Shown here one piece after another: positions 1 to 7,213 of a stretch of DNA of 12,512 bases. This DNA is from an uncultured Methylobacteriaceae bacterium. GTDB taxonomy: Bacteria > Pseudomonadota > Alphaproteobacteria > Rhizobiales > Beijerinckiaceae. The notes under the pieces are model-generated. The model did not search any database. It saw nothing but the letters and a program-made list of their open reading frames with translations, and had not been told where the DNA came from. The position numbers and the translations under genes were made by a program. Numbering within the stretch: position 1 is the stretch's first letter; each line of letters begins with the position of its first letter. The stretch is from the NCBI GenBank assembly GCA_937872715.1, contig CALMTJ010000341.1:1-12512 (forward strand), written 5' to 3'.

Positions 1-2
1 GC

Positions 3-2300
3 ATCCTGGCAGGGGCGGGCCCGCGGGATCAGCCGGTGACGCTGACCGCGATCGGCGTCCGGGTCGGCTTCGCGGGAGGCGGGGTGGCGATCGACCGGTT
101 GTCCCTCAGGGGGCCGGAGATCGACGTCTCCATGGCCGGCAACGTCACGCCATCGGCGGCGGGCACGAGCATGGCCGGCACGGTCGAGGCCCGCGACACG
201 AGCATCCGCAACCTCCTCGCGATATGGCCCGGTACGGTGAACCCCGAACTGCGCGGCTATCTCGGCAGCAACATGGTGGCGGGCGTCGTGAACACGATGT
301 CCCTGAAGACCGATCTCGACCCGGCCGACCTGCGCTACGCGTTCTCCGGCCGGCCGATCTCCGACAAGGCGCTCGACCTCGCCTTCACGGCCTCGGACGC
401 CCGGCTCAACGTGGTGGAAGGTCTGCCGGCCCTCCGCCGCCTGTCCATCGCCGGCAGGGCGACCGGGACGTCGACGAGGCTCGTCTCCCGTCAAGGCCGG
501 ATCGACATGCCGGACGGCCGCAGGCTGAACTTCAGCGACGGGCTCTACGACCAGGTCGACGAGCACAAGCCGGGAAGCGTCGCCCGCATCTCGTTCCGGC
601 TGGACGGGGGCGCGGACGCGCTCGCCTCCTTCCTCCGGTCTCCCGTGTTCTCCGATCTCGGTTCGTTCAACCTCGATCCGGCGAACGTGAAGGGCAAGGC
701 CGACCTCAGGGTCGCGCTGCCGCTCGACGTGCATCACATCCCCAAGATCGCCGATCTCGGGATCACCGTTTCGGGCACCATCACCGATACGAGCGTGGAG
801 CGGGCCTTCGGCCGCGAGAAGCTGGAGGGCGGGAACCTCCAGGTCGCCTACGAGGCGGGATCGCTCGCCATCCGGGGCGACGGCCGGCTCGGCGGCTCGC
901 CCGCGACCTTCGACCTGCGCCTGCCGAAGAACGGGCCGGGCGAGGTGGCCGCGACCGTCCTCCTCGACGAGGCGGCCCGGACCCGGCGGTCGCTCCCGTC
1001 GGCCCCTCAGGTACAGGGCCCCGTGTCGGTGAAGGCGGTGAGCCCCTTCGGGCCGGGCGCGAAGGGCGGGACGCGCCTCGAGGCTGACCTGTCGCGCGCA
1101 GCGATCGACGGGCTGCTCCCGGGATGGACCAAGCCCGCCGGCCGGCCCGGTCGGCTGAGCCTCGTCCTGTCGGAGGGCGACGACGGCGAGCTGCGCGACA
1201 TCCAGCTCGACTCGAACCCGGTCCAGCTGCGCGGCCACGCGAAGCTGGAGGCGGACGGGTCCATCGACAAGGCGGAGTTCACGACGCTGAAGCTGTCCCC
1301 GGGCGACGACCTCCGGGGCACCTTCGACAAGTCCGGCGGGGGCTACCGCATCACGCTCCGGGGCAATGTCGGCGACGCGCGGCCGGTGCTGAGATGGGTC
1401 GGCGGCAACTCGTCCGGGGGCGCTCCGTCCAAGGGCCGCGACCCGCCGGACGTCGATCTCGACGCTCAGATCAACATCGTCACAGGGCATAACGACGAGG
1501 CGCTAACGGGCGTTTCGGCGAAGATCTCGACCCGCGGCCGCGAGCTTCGCGCGCTCCAGCTCCGCGGGCAGTTCCGGTCGGCCGGGGTGGAGGCGCAGCT
1601 TGCCCGGTCGGACGGGTCGGGAGTCCCGCTCCTCGCGCTCCGGACAGCCGATGCCGGCTCGACGCTCCGCTTCCTCGACCTCTACAAGCGCATGGTCGGC
1701 GGCCAGATGCAGGTCACGACGACGGTGGGCGATACCCAGAGCGGGTCGGTCGAGATCGAATCCTTCGCGCTCCGGGACGAGCCCGCGCTGAAGCGGATCG
1801 CGGCCCAGACGGTCCAGGAGCCGAGCTCCGAGGACCGGACGGGCAACCGCGCCGTCCGGGCCGAGACGAACGTCGTGAACTTCAAGAAGCTCACGGCGGA
1901 TTTCAAGCGCACCGCGTCCCGGGTCGATTACCGGGACGTCGTGATCTACGGCCCCGAGGTCGGCTTCACGCTGGCCGGATACGTCGATTACGGGCGGGAC
2001 CGGTCGGACATCCTCGGGACCTTCGTCCCGGCCTACGGCCTCAACAACGCCTTCAGCCAGGTCCCGATCGTCGGTCTCCTCCTCGGCGGCGGCAACACCA
2101 ACGAGGGCCTGTTCGCGATCGACTTCCGCGTCTCCGGACCGCCCGCTTCGCCGACGCTCACCGTGAACCCGCTGACGGCGGTCGCGCCCGGCATCCTGCG
2201 CAAGTTTCTGGGCTGGATGATGCCCGAGGACGAGGCCACGGGAGCCACGACGCCGCCCCGGGCGGCGTCCGGCCGCGCGACGAAGCCGAAGCCGCGCTAG
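3..2300 (+). CDS. AsmA-like / DUF3971 family envelope protein, C-terminal part (5' end outside window)
   Basis: The reading frame is open from base 3, so the GTG at 36 is probably internal and the true start lies upstream. About 766 residues are visible. The sequence has the repetitive beta-strand character of AsmA/YhdP-type proteins. In family terms the first half looks like DUF3971. The last third looks like the AsmA-like C-terminal region, with a stretch around FTLAGYVDYGRDRSDILGTF, then a glycine-rich GLLLGGG segment and a proline-rich, basic tail ending KPKPR. Such proteins are usually anchored in the inner membrane by an N-terminal segment (not visible here) and span the periplasm. Related proteins are implicated in lipid transport to the outer membrane or in outer-membrane homeostasis; that role is inferred from the family. 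It converges on tyrS with only 12 bp between the two stop codons. The family is fairly sure; the function is not. Confidence 0.85.
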   Translation: MLAGAGPRDQPVTLTAIGVRVGFAGGGVAIDRLSLRGPEIDVSMAGNVTPSAAGTSMAGTVEARDTSIRNLLAIWPGTVNPELRGYLGSNMVAGVVNTMSLKTDLDPADLRYAFSGRPISDKALDLAFTASDARLNVVEGLPALRRLSIAGRATGTSTRLVSRQGRIDMPDGRRLNFSDGLYDQVDEHKPGSVARISFRLDGGADALASFLRSPVFSDLGSFNLDPANVKGKADLRVALPLDVHHIPKIADLGITVSGTITDTSVERAFGREKLEGGNLQVAYEAGSLAIRGDGRLGGSPATFDLRLPKNGPGEVAATVLLDEAARTRRSLPSAPQVQGPVSVKAVSPFGPGAKGGTRLEADLSRAAIDGLLPGWTKPAGRPGRLSLVLSEGDDGELRDIQLDSNPVQLRGHAKLEADGSIDKAEFTTLKLSPGDDLRGTFDKSGGGYRITLRGNVGDARPVLRWVGGNSSGGAPSKGRDPPDVDLDAQINIVTGHNDEALTGVSAKISTRGRELRALQLRGQFRSAGVEAQLARSDGSGVPLLALRTADAGSTLRFLDLYKRMVGGQMQVTTTVGDTQSGSVEIESFALRDEPALKRIAAQTVQEPSSEDRTGNRAVRAETNVVNFKKLTADFKRTASRVDYRDVVIYGPEVGFTLAGYVDYGRDRSDILGTFVPAYGLNNAFSQVPIVGLLLGGGNTNEGLFAIDFRVSGPPASPTLTVNPLTAVAPGILRKFLGWMMPEDEATGATTPPRAASGRATKPKPR

Positions 2301-2304
2301 CGGG

Positions 2305-2325
2305 GCGGGCGGCTACACGGCCCGC
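2305..2325. terminator. possible hairpin between convergent AsmA-like gene and tyrS
   Basis: GCGGGC (2305-2310) and GCCCGC (2320-2325) can form a 6-bp stem with a 9-nt loop. It sits between the two convergent stop codons and includes the tyrS TAG. There is no T-run on either side and the region is very GC-rich, so this could be chance. It is a weak bidirectional terminator candidate. Confidence 0.2.
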
Positions 2326-3566
2326 AGGAGCACGTGTTTCTTGCGGCCGAAGGACAGCTTCACGACGCCGTCCACGATGTCGACCGGACCGACCACGCGC
2401 GACCTGTCCGTGACGCGCGCGTCGTTGACCGAGATGGCGCCGCCCGCGATGGCCCGGACGACCTCGCCGTTCGACGCCGCGAGCCCCGCCCGGACGATCG
2501 CGGGCGCGATCGGCAGGCCGGCCTCGATCTCCCCCCACGGTACCTCCACGGTGGGAAGCGTGTCGGCCGTGACGCCCTGCTCGAAGGTTTTCCGCGCCGT
2601 CTCGCTCGCCCCGGCGGCCGCCTCCGGCCCGTGCAGGAGAGCCGTCGCCGCCGTCGCCAGCACCTTCTTCGCCTCGTTGATCTCGGCGCCCCCGAGCGCT
2701 TCGAGGCGTGATACCTCCGCGAGCGGCAGTGTCGTGAACATCCGCAGGAAGCGGCCGACATCGGCGTCCTCCGTGTTCCGCCAGAACTGCCAGTAATCGT
2801 AGGGCGCGAACAGGTCGGCGTTCAGCCACACGGCGCCGGACGCGCTCTTGCCCATCTTGGCGCCGGACGCCGTCGTCATCAGCGGGCAGGTAAGGGCGAA
2901 GAGCTGCGGCGTGCCGAGCCGGCGGCCGAGGTCGATGCCGGTGACGATGTTCCCCCATTGATCCGAGCCGCCCATCTGCATGAGGCAGCCGTAGCGGCGG
3001 CTCAGCTCGACGAAGTCGTAGGCCTGCAGGACCATGTAGTTGAACTCGATGAAGGACAGTTCCTGGTCGCGATCCAGCCGGAGCCTCACCGAATCCATCG
3101 ACAGCATGCGGTTGACGGAGAAGTGCCGGCCGATCTCCCGCAGCATGTCGATGTAGTTCAGCTTCGTGAGCCATTCGGCGTTGTCCGCCATGGCGGCGTC
3201 GTGTCCCGCTTCGCCGAAGCGGATGAAGCGGGAGAAGACCTGCCTGATCGACGACTTGTTGTCCTCGATCTGCTCCACGGTGAGGATCCTGCGGGTCTCG
3301 TCACGGCCCGACGGGTCGCCGACCCGCGTCGTGCCGCCGCCCATCAGCACGATCGGCCGCCCTGCTCCCGTCTCCTGCAGCCAGTGCAGCATCATGATCG
3401 ACAGGAGGTGTCCGATATGGAGGGAGGGCGCCGTGCAATCGTAGCCGACATAGGTGGTGAGCCGCCCGACGAGCGCCGCCGCGTCGATCGCCTCGAGGTC
3501 GGATGCCTGGTGGATGTAGCCCCGCTCGGCGAGGGTTCGCAGGAAGTCGGAGGAAGGCGAGGACAT
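2313..3566 (-). CDS. tyrS: tyrosine--tRNA ligase (TyrRS)
   Basis: This cytoplasmic class I aminoacyl-tRNA synthetase joins tyrosine to tRNA-Tyr using ATP. The product is 417 aa, the normal bacterial length. The HIGH signature is residues 50-53 (SLHIGHL). The tyrosine-site stretch GGSDQWGN is at 199-206. The KMSKS loop appears as KMGKS at 237-241, a common TyrRS variant. The last ~65 residues form an S4-type RNA-binding domain (around IAGGAISVNDARV) that grips the tRNA. The ATG at 3564-3566 gives a typical N-terminus; no strong ribosome-binding site is visible before it. The gene is divergent from anmK (73-bp spacer) and convergent with the AsmA-like gene. All core motifs are intact, so it should be functional. 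Confidence 0.97.
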   Translation of the reverse strand: MSSPSSDFLRTLAERGYIHQASDLEAIDAAALVGRLTTYVGYDCTAPSLHIGHLLSIMMLHWLQETGAGRPIVLMGGGTTRVGDPSGRDETRRILTVEQIEDNKSSIRQVFSRFIRFGEAGHDAAMADNAEWLTKLNYIDMLREIGRHFSVNRMLSMDSVRLRLDRDQELSFIEFNYMVLQAYDFVELSRRYGCLMQMGGSDQWGNIVTGIDLGRRLGTPQLFALTCPLMTTASGAKMGKSASGAVWLNADLFAPYDYWQFWRNTEDADVGRFLRMFTTLPLAEVSRLEALGGAEINEAKKVLATAATALLHGPEAAAGASETARKTFEQGVTADTLPTVEVPWGEIEAGLPIAPAIVRAGLAASNGEVVRAIAGGAISVNDARVTDRSRVVGPVDIVDGVVKLSFGRKKHVLLRAV

Positions 3567-3639
3567 CGGGCTCGGGCCGTTTCGGGTGGACCGCGAGGCG
3601 TGTAACAGCCCCGGACGGAATCGCTAGGGAGAAGAGCCG
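3567..3639. promoter_or_regulatory. divergent tyrS/anmK spacer with anmK ribosome-binding site
   Basis: This 73-bp spacer must hold the promoter for tyrS (leftward), and for anmK unless that gene is transcribed from elsewhere. AGGGAG at 3626-3631 lies 8 nt before the anmK GTG and supports that start. I could not find convincing -35/-10 pairs on either strand. Confidence 0.4.
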
Positions 3640-4773
3640 GTGCGGGCGATCGGCTTGATGAGCGGCACGTCCATGGACGGGATCGACGTCGCCCTCGTCG
3701 AGACGGACGGCGAGAGCATCGCGCCGCGATCGTATCCGGGAGGGAATCGGGTCCTGCCCGAGGGCGACGCTCCGGACCCGGTCCGCTACACGGCCGCCGA
3801 GGCGGATCTCCTGCATCGGGCCAAGACGGAGGCGCAGTCGCTCACCGACCCGCTCGCCCGGCCCGGCTGCCTCCGCGAGGCGGAGGATCTCGTGACCCGC
3901 CGGCACGCCGAAGCCGTCGAGGCATACCTCGCCGCCCGGGGACTCGACGCAGCCGATATCGACGTGATCGGTTTCCACGGGCAGACGGTCGTGCATCGGC
4001 CGGCGGAAGGCCTGACCGTCCAGATCGGCGACGGGGCGGCCCTGGCCCGCCGGCTCGGCATCCGGGTGGTGCACGATTTCCGCAGCGCGGACATCGCGGA
4101 GGGAGGACAGGGTGCGCCGCTCGTACCCGTGTTCCACCGTGCCCTGGCGCGTGCCGCAGGGCTGGCGCTGCCGCTCGCGATCCTGAACATCGGCGGCGTG
4201 GCGAACGTCACGTTCCTGGGCGAGGGCGACGCGGTCGCGGGATTCGACACGGGGCCCGGCAACGCCCTCCTGGACGACCTGATGCGGGCTCGAACCGGCG
4301 CGAGCCGGGACGAGGACGGCCGGGCCGCCGCCGCCGGCACGGTGGACGAGCCGATGACGGCTTGGCTGCTTTCCCACCCGTATTTCCAGAAACGGCCGCC
4401 GAAATCGCTCGATCGAGACGCTTTCTCGCACCTCCTGGTCGGAGCGCTGTCCGTCCAGGACGCGGCGGCGACGCTCGCGGCCTTCACGGTCCGGGCGGTC
4501 GGCCTTTCGCGGCGATGGGCGGCGGAGCCGACGCTCCGCTGGATCGTGGCCGGCGGAGGGGCGCACAACCCCGTCCTCATGCGGGGCCTCTCGGAGCAGC
4601 TCGACGTCCCGGTTCAGGACGCGGAGGAGGTGGGCTGGTCCGTCGACGACCTGGAAGCGCAGGCCTTCGCCTTCCTGGCCGCGCGCCGGTTCGCGGGGCT
4701 GCCGACCACGTTTCCGTCCACCACGGGCGTCCGGGAGCCGACCATCGGCGGCCGGATCGCGATGCCGTCGTGA
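3640..4773 (+). CDS. anmK: anhydro-N-acetylmuramic acid kinase
   Basis: AnmK recycles peptidoglycan. It hydrolyses the 1,6-anhydro ring of anhMurNAc, released from cell-wall turnover, and phosphorylates it to MurNAc-6-phosphate with ATP in the cytoplasm. The 377-aa product matches the family length. It begins almost at once with the MSGTSMDGID phosphate-binding signature (residues 7-16). GFHGQT is at 111-116. The family block DFRSADIAEGGQGAPL starts at residue 146 and contains aspartates in the catalytic region. GFDTGPGN is at 201-208 and the C-terminal GGG-H-N element at 305-309. The GTG start is chosen because the conserved N-terminus begins within five residues of it and AGGGAG lies 8 nt upstream. 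No downstream partner on the same strand is visible. The tyrS-anmK divergent pair fits a Rhizobiales-type gene order, which I recall rather than can test. Confidence 0.96.
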   Translation: MRAIGLMSGTSMDGIDVALVETDGESIAPRSYPGGNRVLPEGDAPDPVRYTAAEADLLHRAKTEAQSLTDPLARPGCLREAEDLVTRRHAEAVEAYLAARGLDAADIDVIGFHGQTVVHRPAEGLTVQIGDGAALARRLGIRVVHDFRSADIAEGGQGAPLVPVFHRALARAAGLALPLAILNIGGVANVTFLGEGDAVAGFDTGPGNALLDDLMRARTGASRDEDGRAAAAGTVDEPMTAWLLSHPYFQKRPPKSLDRDAFSHLLVGALSVQDAAATLAAFTVRAVGLSRRWAAEPTLRWIVAGGGAHNPVLMRGLSEQLDVPVQDAEEVGWSVDDLEAQAFAFLAARRFAGLPTTFPSTTGVREPTIGGRIAMPS

Positions 4774-4797
4774 CGGGCGCAGCGCTCCCGTGTCTTG

Positions 4798-4812
4798 GCG
4801 GGATACGCCCGC
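4798..4812. terminator. small GC hairpin after anmK
   Basis: GCGGG (4798-4802) and CCCGC (4808-4812) can pair with a 5-nt loop, 24 bp after the anmK stop and just beyond the stop of the small minus-strand ORF. There is no T-tract. It is a weak convergent-terminator candidate. Confidence 0.2.
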
Positions 4813-4814
4813 GG

Positions 4815-5030
4815 TTACGCGGCCCGACGCAGGTCGTTCCGGCAGGCGCCGGCTGCGTTCGCGGGAGCCGGGCGTTCTCCCGCCGAAAGCAGGAACGCGA
4901 TCATTTCGCCCCGTTCCAGCATGAGGGCGGGGGGCTGGCCGAGCGCCGCGATCCAGGCCGCGATGAACTCGCTCTCCGACATCGCCCGAAGCCGCCCTGT
5001 CCGCGTCGGGCCGTCCATATCTGTCGACAT
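4815..5030 (-). CDS. small hypothetical protein (71 aa), uncertain
   Basis: I do not recognise this protein. It is the only plausible gene in the 369-bp gap between anmK and the hydrolase. From the ATG at 5028-5030 it gives 71 aa. The centre (around residues 17-49, MSESEFIAAWIAALGQPPAL and on) looks like a folded, amphipathic helical segment with few arginines, unlike the arginine-rich shadow frames nearby. The tail (GERPAPANAAGACRNDLRRAA) looks disordered. Other in-frame starts are Met5 (5016-5018) and Met17 (4980-4982). No strong Shine-Dalgarno site marks any of them. It follows the hydrolase on the same strand with a 112-bp gap, so it may be co-transcribed or have its own promoter. No catalytic motif, signal peptide or membrane segment is visible. 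Confidence 0.45.
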   Translation of the reverse strand: MSTDMDGPTRTGRLRAMSESEFIAAWIAALGQPPALMLERGEMIAFLLSAGERPAPANAAGACRNDLRRAA

Positions 5031-5081
5031 ATCCGCTCGTCACCACCGTTGGCGGACAGCCTAACGCCCCAACGAGCATTC

Positions 5082-5094
5082 GGTGCACTGCACC
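5082..5094. repeat. perfect 6-1-6 inverted repeat GGTGCACTGCACC
   Basis: GGTGCA, one central base, then TGCACC. A 1-nt loop rules out a useful hairpin, so if it is functional it is a protein-binding site. It lies 52 bp upstream of the small minus-strand ORF at 4815-5030 and downstream of the hydrolase. I do not know a regulator for it, and chance is possible. Confidence 0.3.
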
Positions 5095-5142
5095 ATCGCG
5101 GACGGTTAGCGCTTTGCCGCCAAATTGCCCGAGTCGCGGCCG

Positions 5143-5802
5143 TCAGGCGGCCTCGTCCTCGCGTTTGCCGAGACGCTTGTCGAGATAGGCGTCGACCACC
5201 GCCATGAGCTGCTCGACCTTGCCGTCGAAGAAATGGTTCGCGCCCTCGACAAGCTGATGCTCGAGCTGGATGCCGCGCTGCGTCTTCACCTTCTCCATCA
5301 CAGACATCACCTCCTTGTGCGGCGCGACGCGGTCCTCGGAGCCGTGCACGAACAGGCCCGACGACGGGCAGGGCGCGAGGAACGTGAAGTCGAAGCGGTT
5401 GGCGGGCGCCGCGATGGAGATGAAGCCCTCGATCTCCGGACGCCGCATCAGGAGCTGCATCCCGATCCAGGCGCCAAAGGAGACGCCCGCGATCCAGCAG
5501 GTTCGGGCGTCCGGGTTCACGGCCTGCGCCCAGTCGAGCGCCGCCGCCGCGTCCGAGAGCTCGCCCGCGCCATGGTCGAAATTGCCTTGGCTCCGGCCGA
5601 CGCCGCGGAAGTTGAAGCGCAGGGCCGAGAAGCCCCGGTTCAGGAACCCGTAAAACAGGTTGTAGACGATCTGATTGTTCATCGTCCCGCCGAATTGCGG
5701 GTGCGGGTGGAGGACGATGCCGATGGGCGCGCCCTTCTGCTTCGCCGGCTGGTAACGGCCCTCGATGCGACCCGCCGGCCCCGTGAACGTGACTTCAGGC
5801 AT
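5143..5802 (-). CDS. alpha/beta hydrolase, dienelactone hydrolase-like / YfhR-type
   Basis: This is a small serine hydrolase of 219 aa from the chosen ATG. The nucleophile motif GVSFG is at residues 106-110 with Ser108. The acid is probably Asp157 (HGSEDRVAP) and the base His190 (EGANHFFDG), both in the expected order and spacing. HPHPQFGG at 32-39 looks like the oxyanion region. There is no signal peptide, so it is presumably cytoplasmic. The substrate is unknown; the family includes esterases and related acyl hydrolases. An upstream GTG (5812-5814) is possible, but GAGGTG ends 9 nt before the ATG at 5800-5802. Starting there also gives the MPEV-GPAGR-EGRY N-terminus I associate with alphaproteobacterial homologues. 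It is divergent from the suf operon, so its promoter region is shared with the iron-control box. Confidence 0.88.
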   Translation of the reverse strand: MPEVTFTGPAGRIEGRYQPAKQKGAPIGIVLHPHPQFGGTMNNQIVYNLFYGFLNRGFSALRFNFRGVGRSQGNFDHGAGELSDAAAALDWAQAVNPDARTCWIAGVSFGAWIGMQLLMRRPEIEGFISIAAPANRFDFTFLAPCPSSGLFVHGSEDRVAPHKEVMSVMEKVKTQRGIQLEHQLVEGANHFFDGKVEQLMAVVDAYLDKRLGKREDEAA

Positions 5803-5837
5803 GGAACGATGCACCTCGATGGCGGGGCAGCCGGATT

Positions 5838-5848
5838 GCGGTAACCGC
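5838..5848. promoter_or_regulatory. short palindrome GCGGTAACCGC in hydrolase/suf spacer
   Basis: A perfect 5-1-5 inverted repeat, 36 bp upstream of the hydrolase ATG and 13 bp upstream of the suf -35 element. It could be an operator or chance in GC-rich DNA; no known regulator is assigned. Confidence 0.25.
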
Positions 5849-5860
5849 CATGCGGCGCGC

Positions 5861-5889
5861 TTGACTCACCGTCTCGGCCGACCGATAAC
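5861..5889 (+). promoter_or_regulatory. predicted sigma70-like promoter of the suf operon
   Basis: TTGACT (5861-5866) is a 5/6 match to the -35 consensus. GATAAC (5884-5889) is a 4/6 match to the -10. They are separated by exactly 17 bp. The predicted transcription start is near 5896, inside the iron-control palindrome that follows. The leader to the chosen GTG would be about 84 nt. Confidence 0.65.
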
Positions 5890-5892
5890 CCC

Positions 5893-5908
5893 TTAGAACG
5901 GTTCTAAA
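5893..5908 (+). promoter_or_regulatory. Irr-type iron control element (ICE box)
   Basis: TTAGAACGGTTCTAAA contains the perfect 7-1-7 palindrome TTAGAAC-G-GTTCTAA centred on 5900. It matches the Irr/ICE consensus described for Rhizobiales (TTTAGAA-NNN-TTCTAAA) at all but the outermost left base. It starts 3 bp after the -10 and covers the predicted transcription start, a position that fits repression. Irr is known to repress iron-consuming functions when iron is scarce, and suf operons are predicted members of that regulon. A third half-site, AGAAC, occurs at 5912-5916. Binding itself is inferred. Confidence 0.75.
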
Positions 5909-5979
5909 GTGAGAACGAAACGTGGACACGGCCGGTGAGGCCTCATCGTCCGCGAGCGTCGTTGCATCCAGGATATCAC

Positions 5980-7151
5980 GTGGCGGTCGGGATTTTGCAA
6001 GCTTTTCGTGAGCCGGGCCGGGCCGGGTCTTCGCGGCCGCGCGCCTATCTCGACCACAACGCCACCTCGCCGATCCGCCCCGAAGCGCTGGAGGCCGTGG
6101 CGGAAGCGCTGCGGGCCGGCGGAAACCCGTCCTCCGTCCACGCCGAGGGCAGGGCGGCGCGCGCCCGGGTCGAGACCGCCCGGGCCGCAATCGCCGCCCT
6201 GGTTGGCGCCGGCCCCGAGGAGGTGACGTTCTCCTCGGGCGGCACCGAGGCCAACAACGCCGTCCTACGGCCGGGCGCGATGCTGGCGCGCGACGGCCGC
6301 CACGTCCGCCGGCTCGCCGTCGGCGCGACCGAGCACCCGTCCGTGCTCGGCGGTCACGGTTTCCCGGCAGGCGACACCGCGCTTGTCGGGGTGGACGGAG
6401 ACGGCCGCCTCGATCTCGGTCGGCTGGAAGCGGTTCTCCGCGAGCGCCCCGGCGAGGCGGCCCTCGTCTCCGTGCAGGCGGCGAACAGCGAAACGGGGAT
6501 CGTCCAGGACATCGCGGAGATCGCAGCGGTCGCCCACCGGCATGGCGCCGCGCTGCATGCGGATTGCGTGCAGGCGGCCGGGCGCCTCCCGCTCGACATG
6601 GGCGAGCTCGGCATCGACGCGCTCACGCTCTCCGGCCACAAGCTCGGAGGGTCGGCCGGGACGGGCGCGCTCGTGATCGCGGCCGGGAGGGCGGGTCCGT
6701 CGCTGCCGTTCCTGCGCGGCGGCGGACAGGAATTGCGGCTCCGGGCCGGGACGGAGAATGTCGGCGGCATCGCGGGTTTCGGGGCCGCGGCTCCCTGCGC
6801 CAGGCGGCCGAAGCCGAGGTCGGGCGGATTGCGCCCACCGCCCGCATCTTCGGCGGGGCCGCCCGGCGCCTGCCGAACACCGTCTCCTTCGCGGTGCCGG
6901 GCCTCGCGGCCGCGACCGCGCTCATGTCGCTCGACCTCGACGGCGTGTCCGTGTCGTCCGGCTCGGCCTGCTCGTCCGGGAAGGTCGGGCGGTCGCATGT
7001 CCTCGCCGCGATGGGCGTGCCGGCCGACCTCGCATCCGGTGCCGTGCGGCTCAGCTTCGGCTGGTCGTCGACCCACGACGACGTGAGGGCCTTCGCGGAG
7101 GCCTTCGAAAACCTGCTGCAGCGCCTATATGAAAGGTCGCGCGCGGCCTGA
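5980..7151 (+). pseudogene. cysteine desulfurase (NifS/IscS type), frameshifted by an internal deletion
   Basis: This PLP enzyme would normally take sulfur from cysteine for Fe-S clusters. The first part reads in one frame from GTG 5980 (AGGA 6 nt upstream; an earlier GTG at 5935 adds an atypical leader): YLDHNATSPIRPEALEAV, GNPSSVHAEGRAAR, SSGGTEANN, HADCVQAAGR, and the PLP lysine Lys221 in SGHKLGG. After GFGAAA (about 6779-6792) the conserved sequence continues in a different frame: LRQAAEAE, IFGGAARRLPNTVSFAVPG, then the catalytic loop SSGSACSSGK (Cys codon 6969-6971), ending at TGA 7151. Family members have roughly 16 more residues between GFGAAA and the LR-AE segment. The lesion therefore looks like a deletion of about 45-55 bp (length 3n+1), not one lost base. 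The unshifted frame runs to 7086 without the catalytic Cys and should be inactive. It is the first gene of the suf operon. The alternative is an assembly error. Confidence 0.85.
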
Positions 7152-7213
7152 ACCGAGTTCATTCACGTGTTCGCGCCGCGGCTCTCCAGCCCCGGCCGCC
7201 TTGGGAGACCACA

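Noticed and set aside
5047..5074. CGTTGG...CCAACG inverted repeat as a terminator after the hydrolase
   Set aside because: Only a 6-bp stem with a 16-nt loop, no extension by pairing and no T-tract; likely chance.
3301..5088. 595-codon minus-strand open frame across anmK and part of tyrS
   Set aside because: Arginine/proline-rich shadow of the anmK codons, no recognisable motif, and it overlaps two confident genes.
5803..5814. GTG at 5812-5814 as hydrolase start
   Set aside because: It overlaps the GAGGTG ribosome-binding site that serves the ATG at 5800-5802, and the extra four residues are not family-like.
5935..5979. GTG at 5935 as the desulfurase start
   Set aside because: It would add 15 residues (RPHRPRASLHPGYH...) unlike family N-termini. 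GTG 5980 has AGGA at a 6-nt spacing. The choice does not affect the pseudogene call.
6775..6800. Programmed ribosomal frameshifting to join the two halves of the desulfurase
   Set aside because: There is no slippery run or obvious stimulatory structure. About 16 conserved-position residues are also missing, which a frameshift of one base would not explain.
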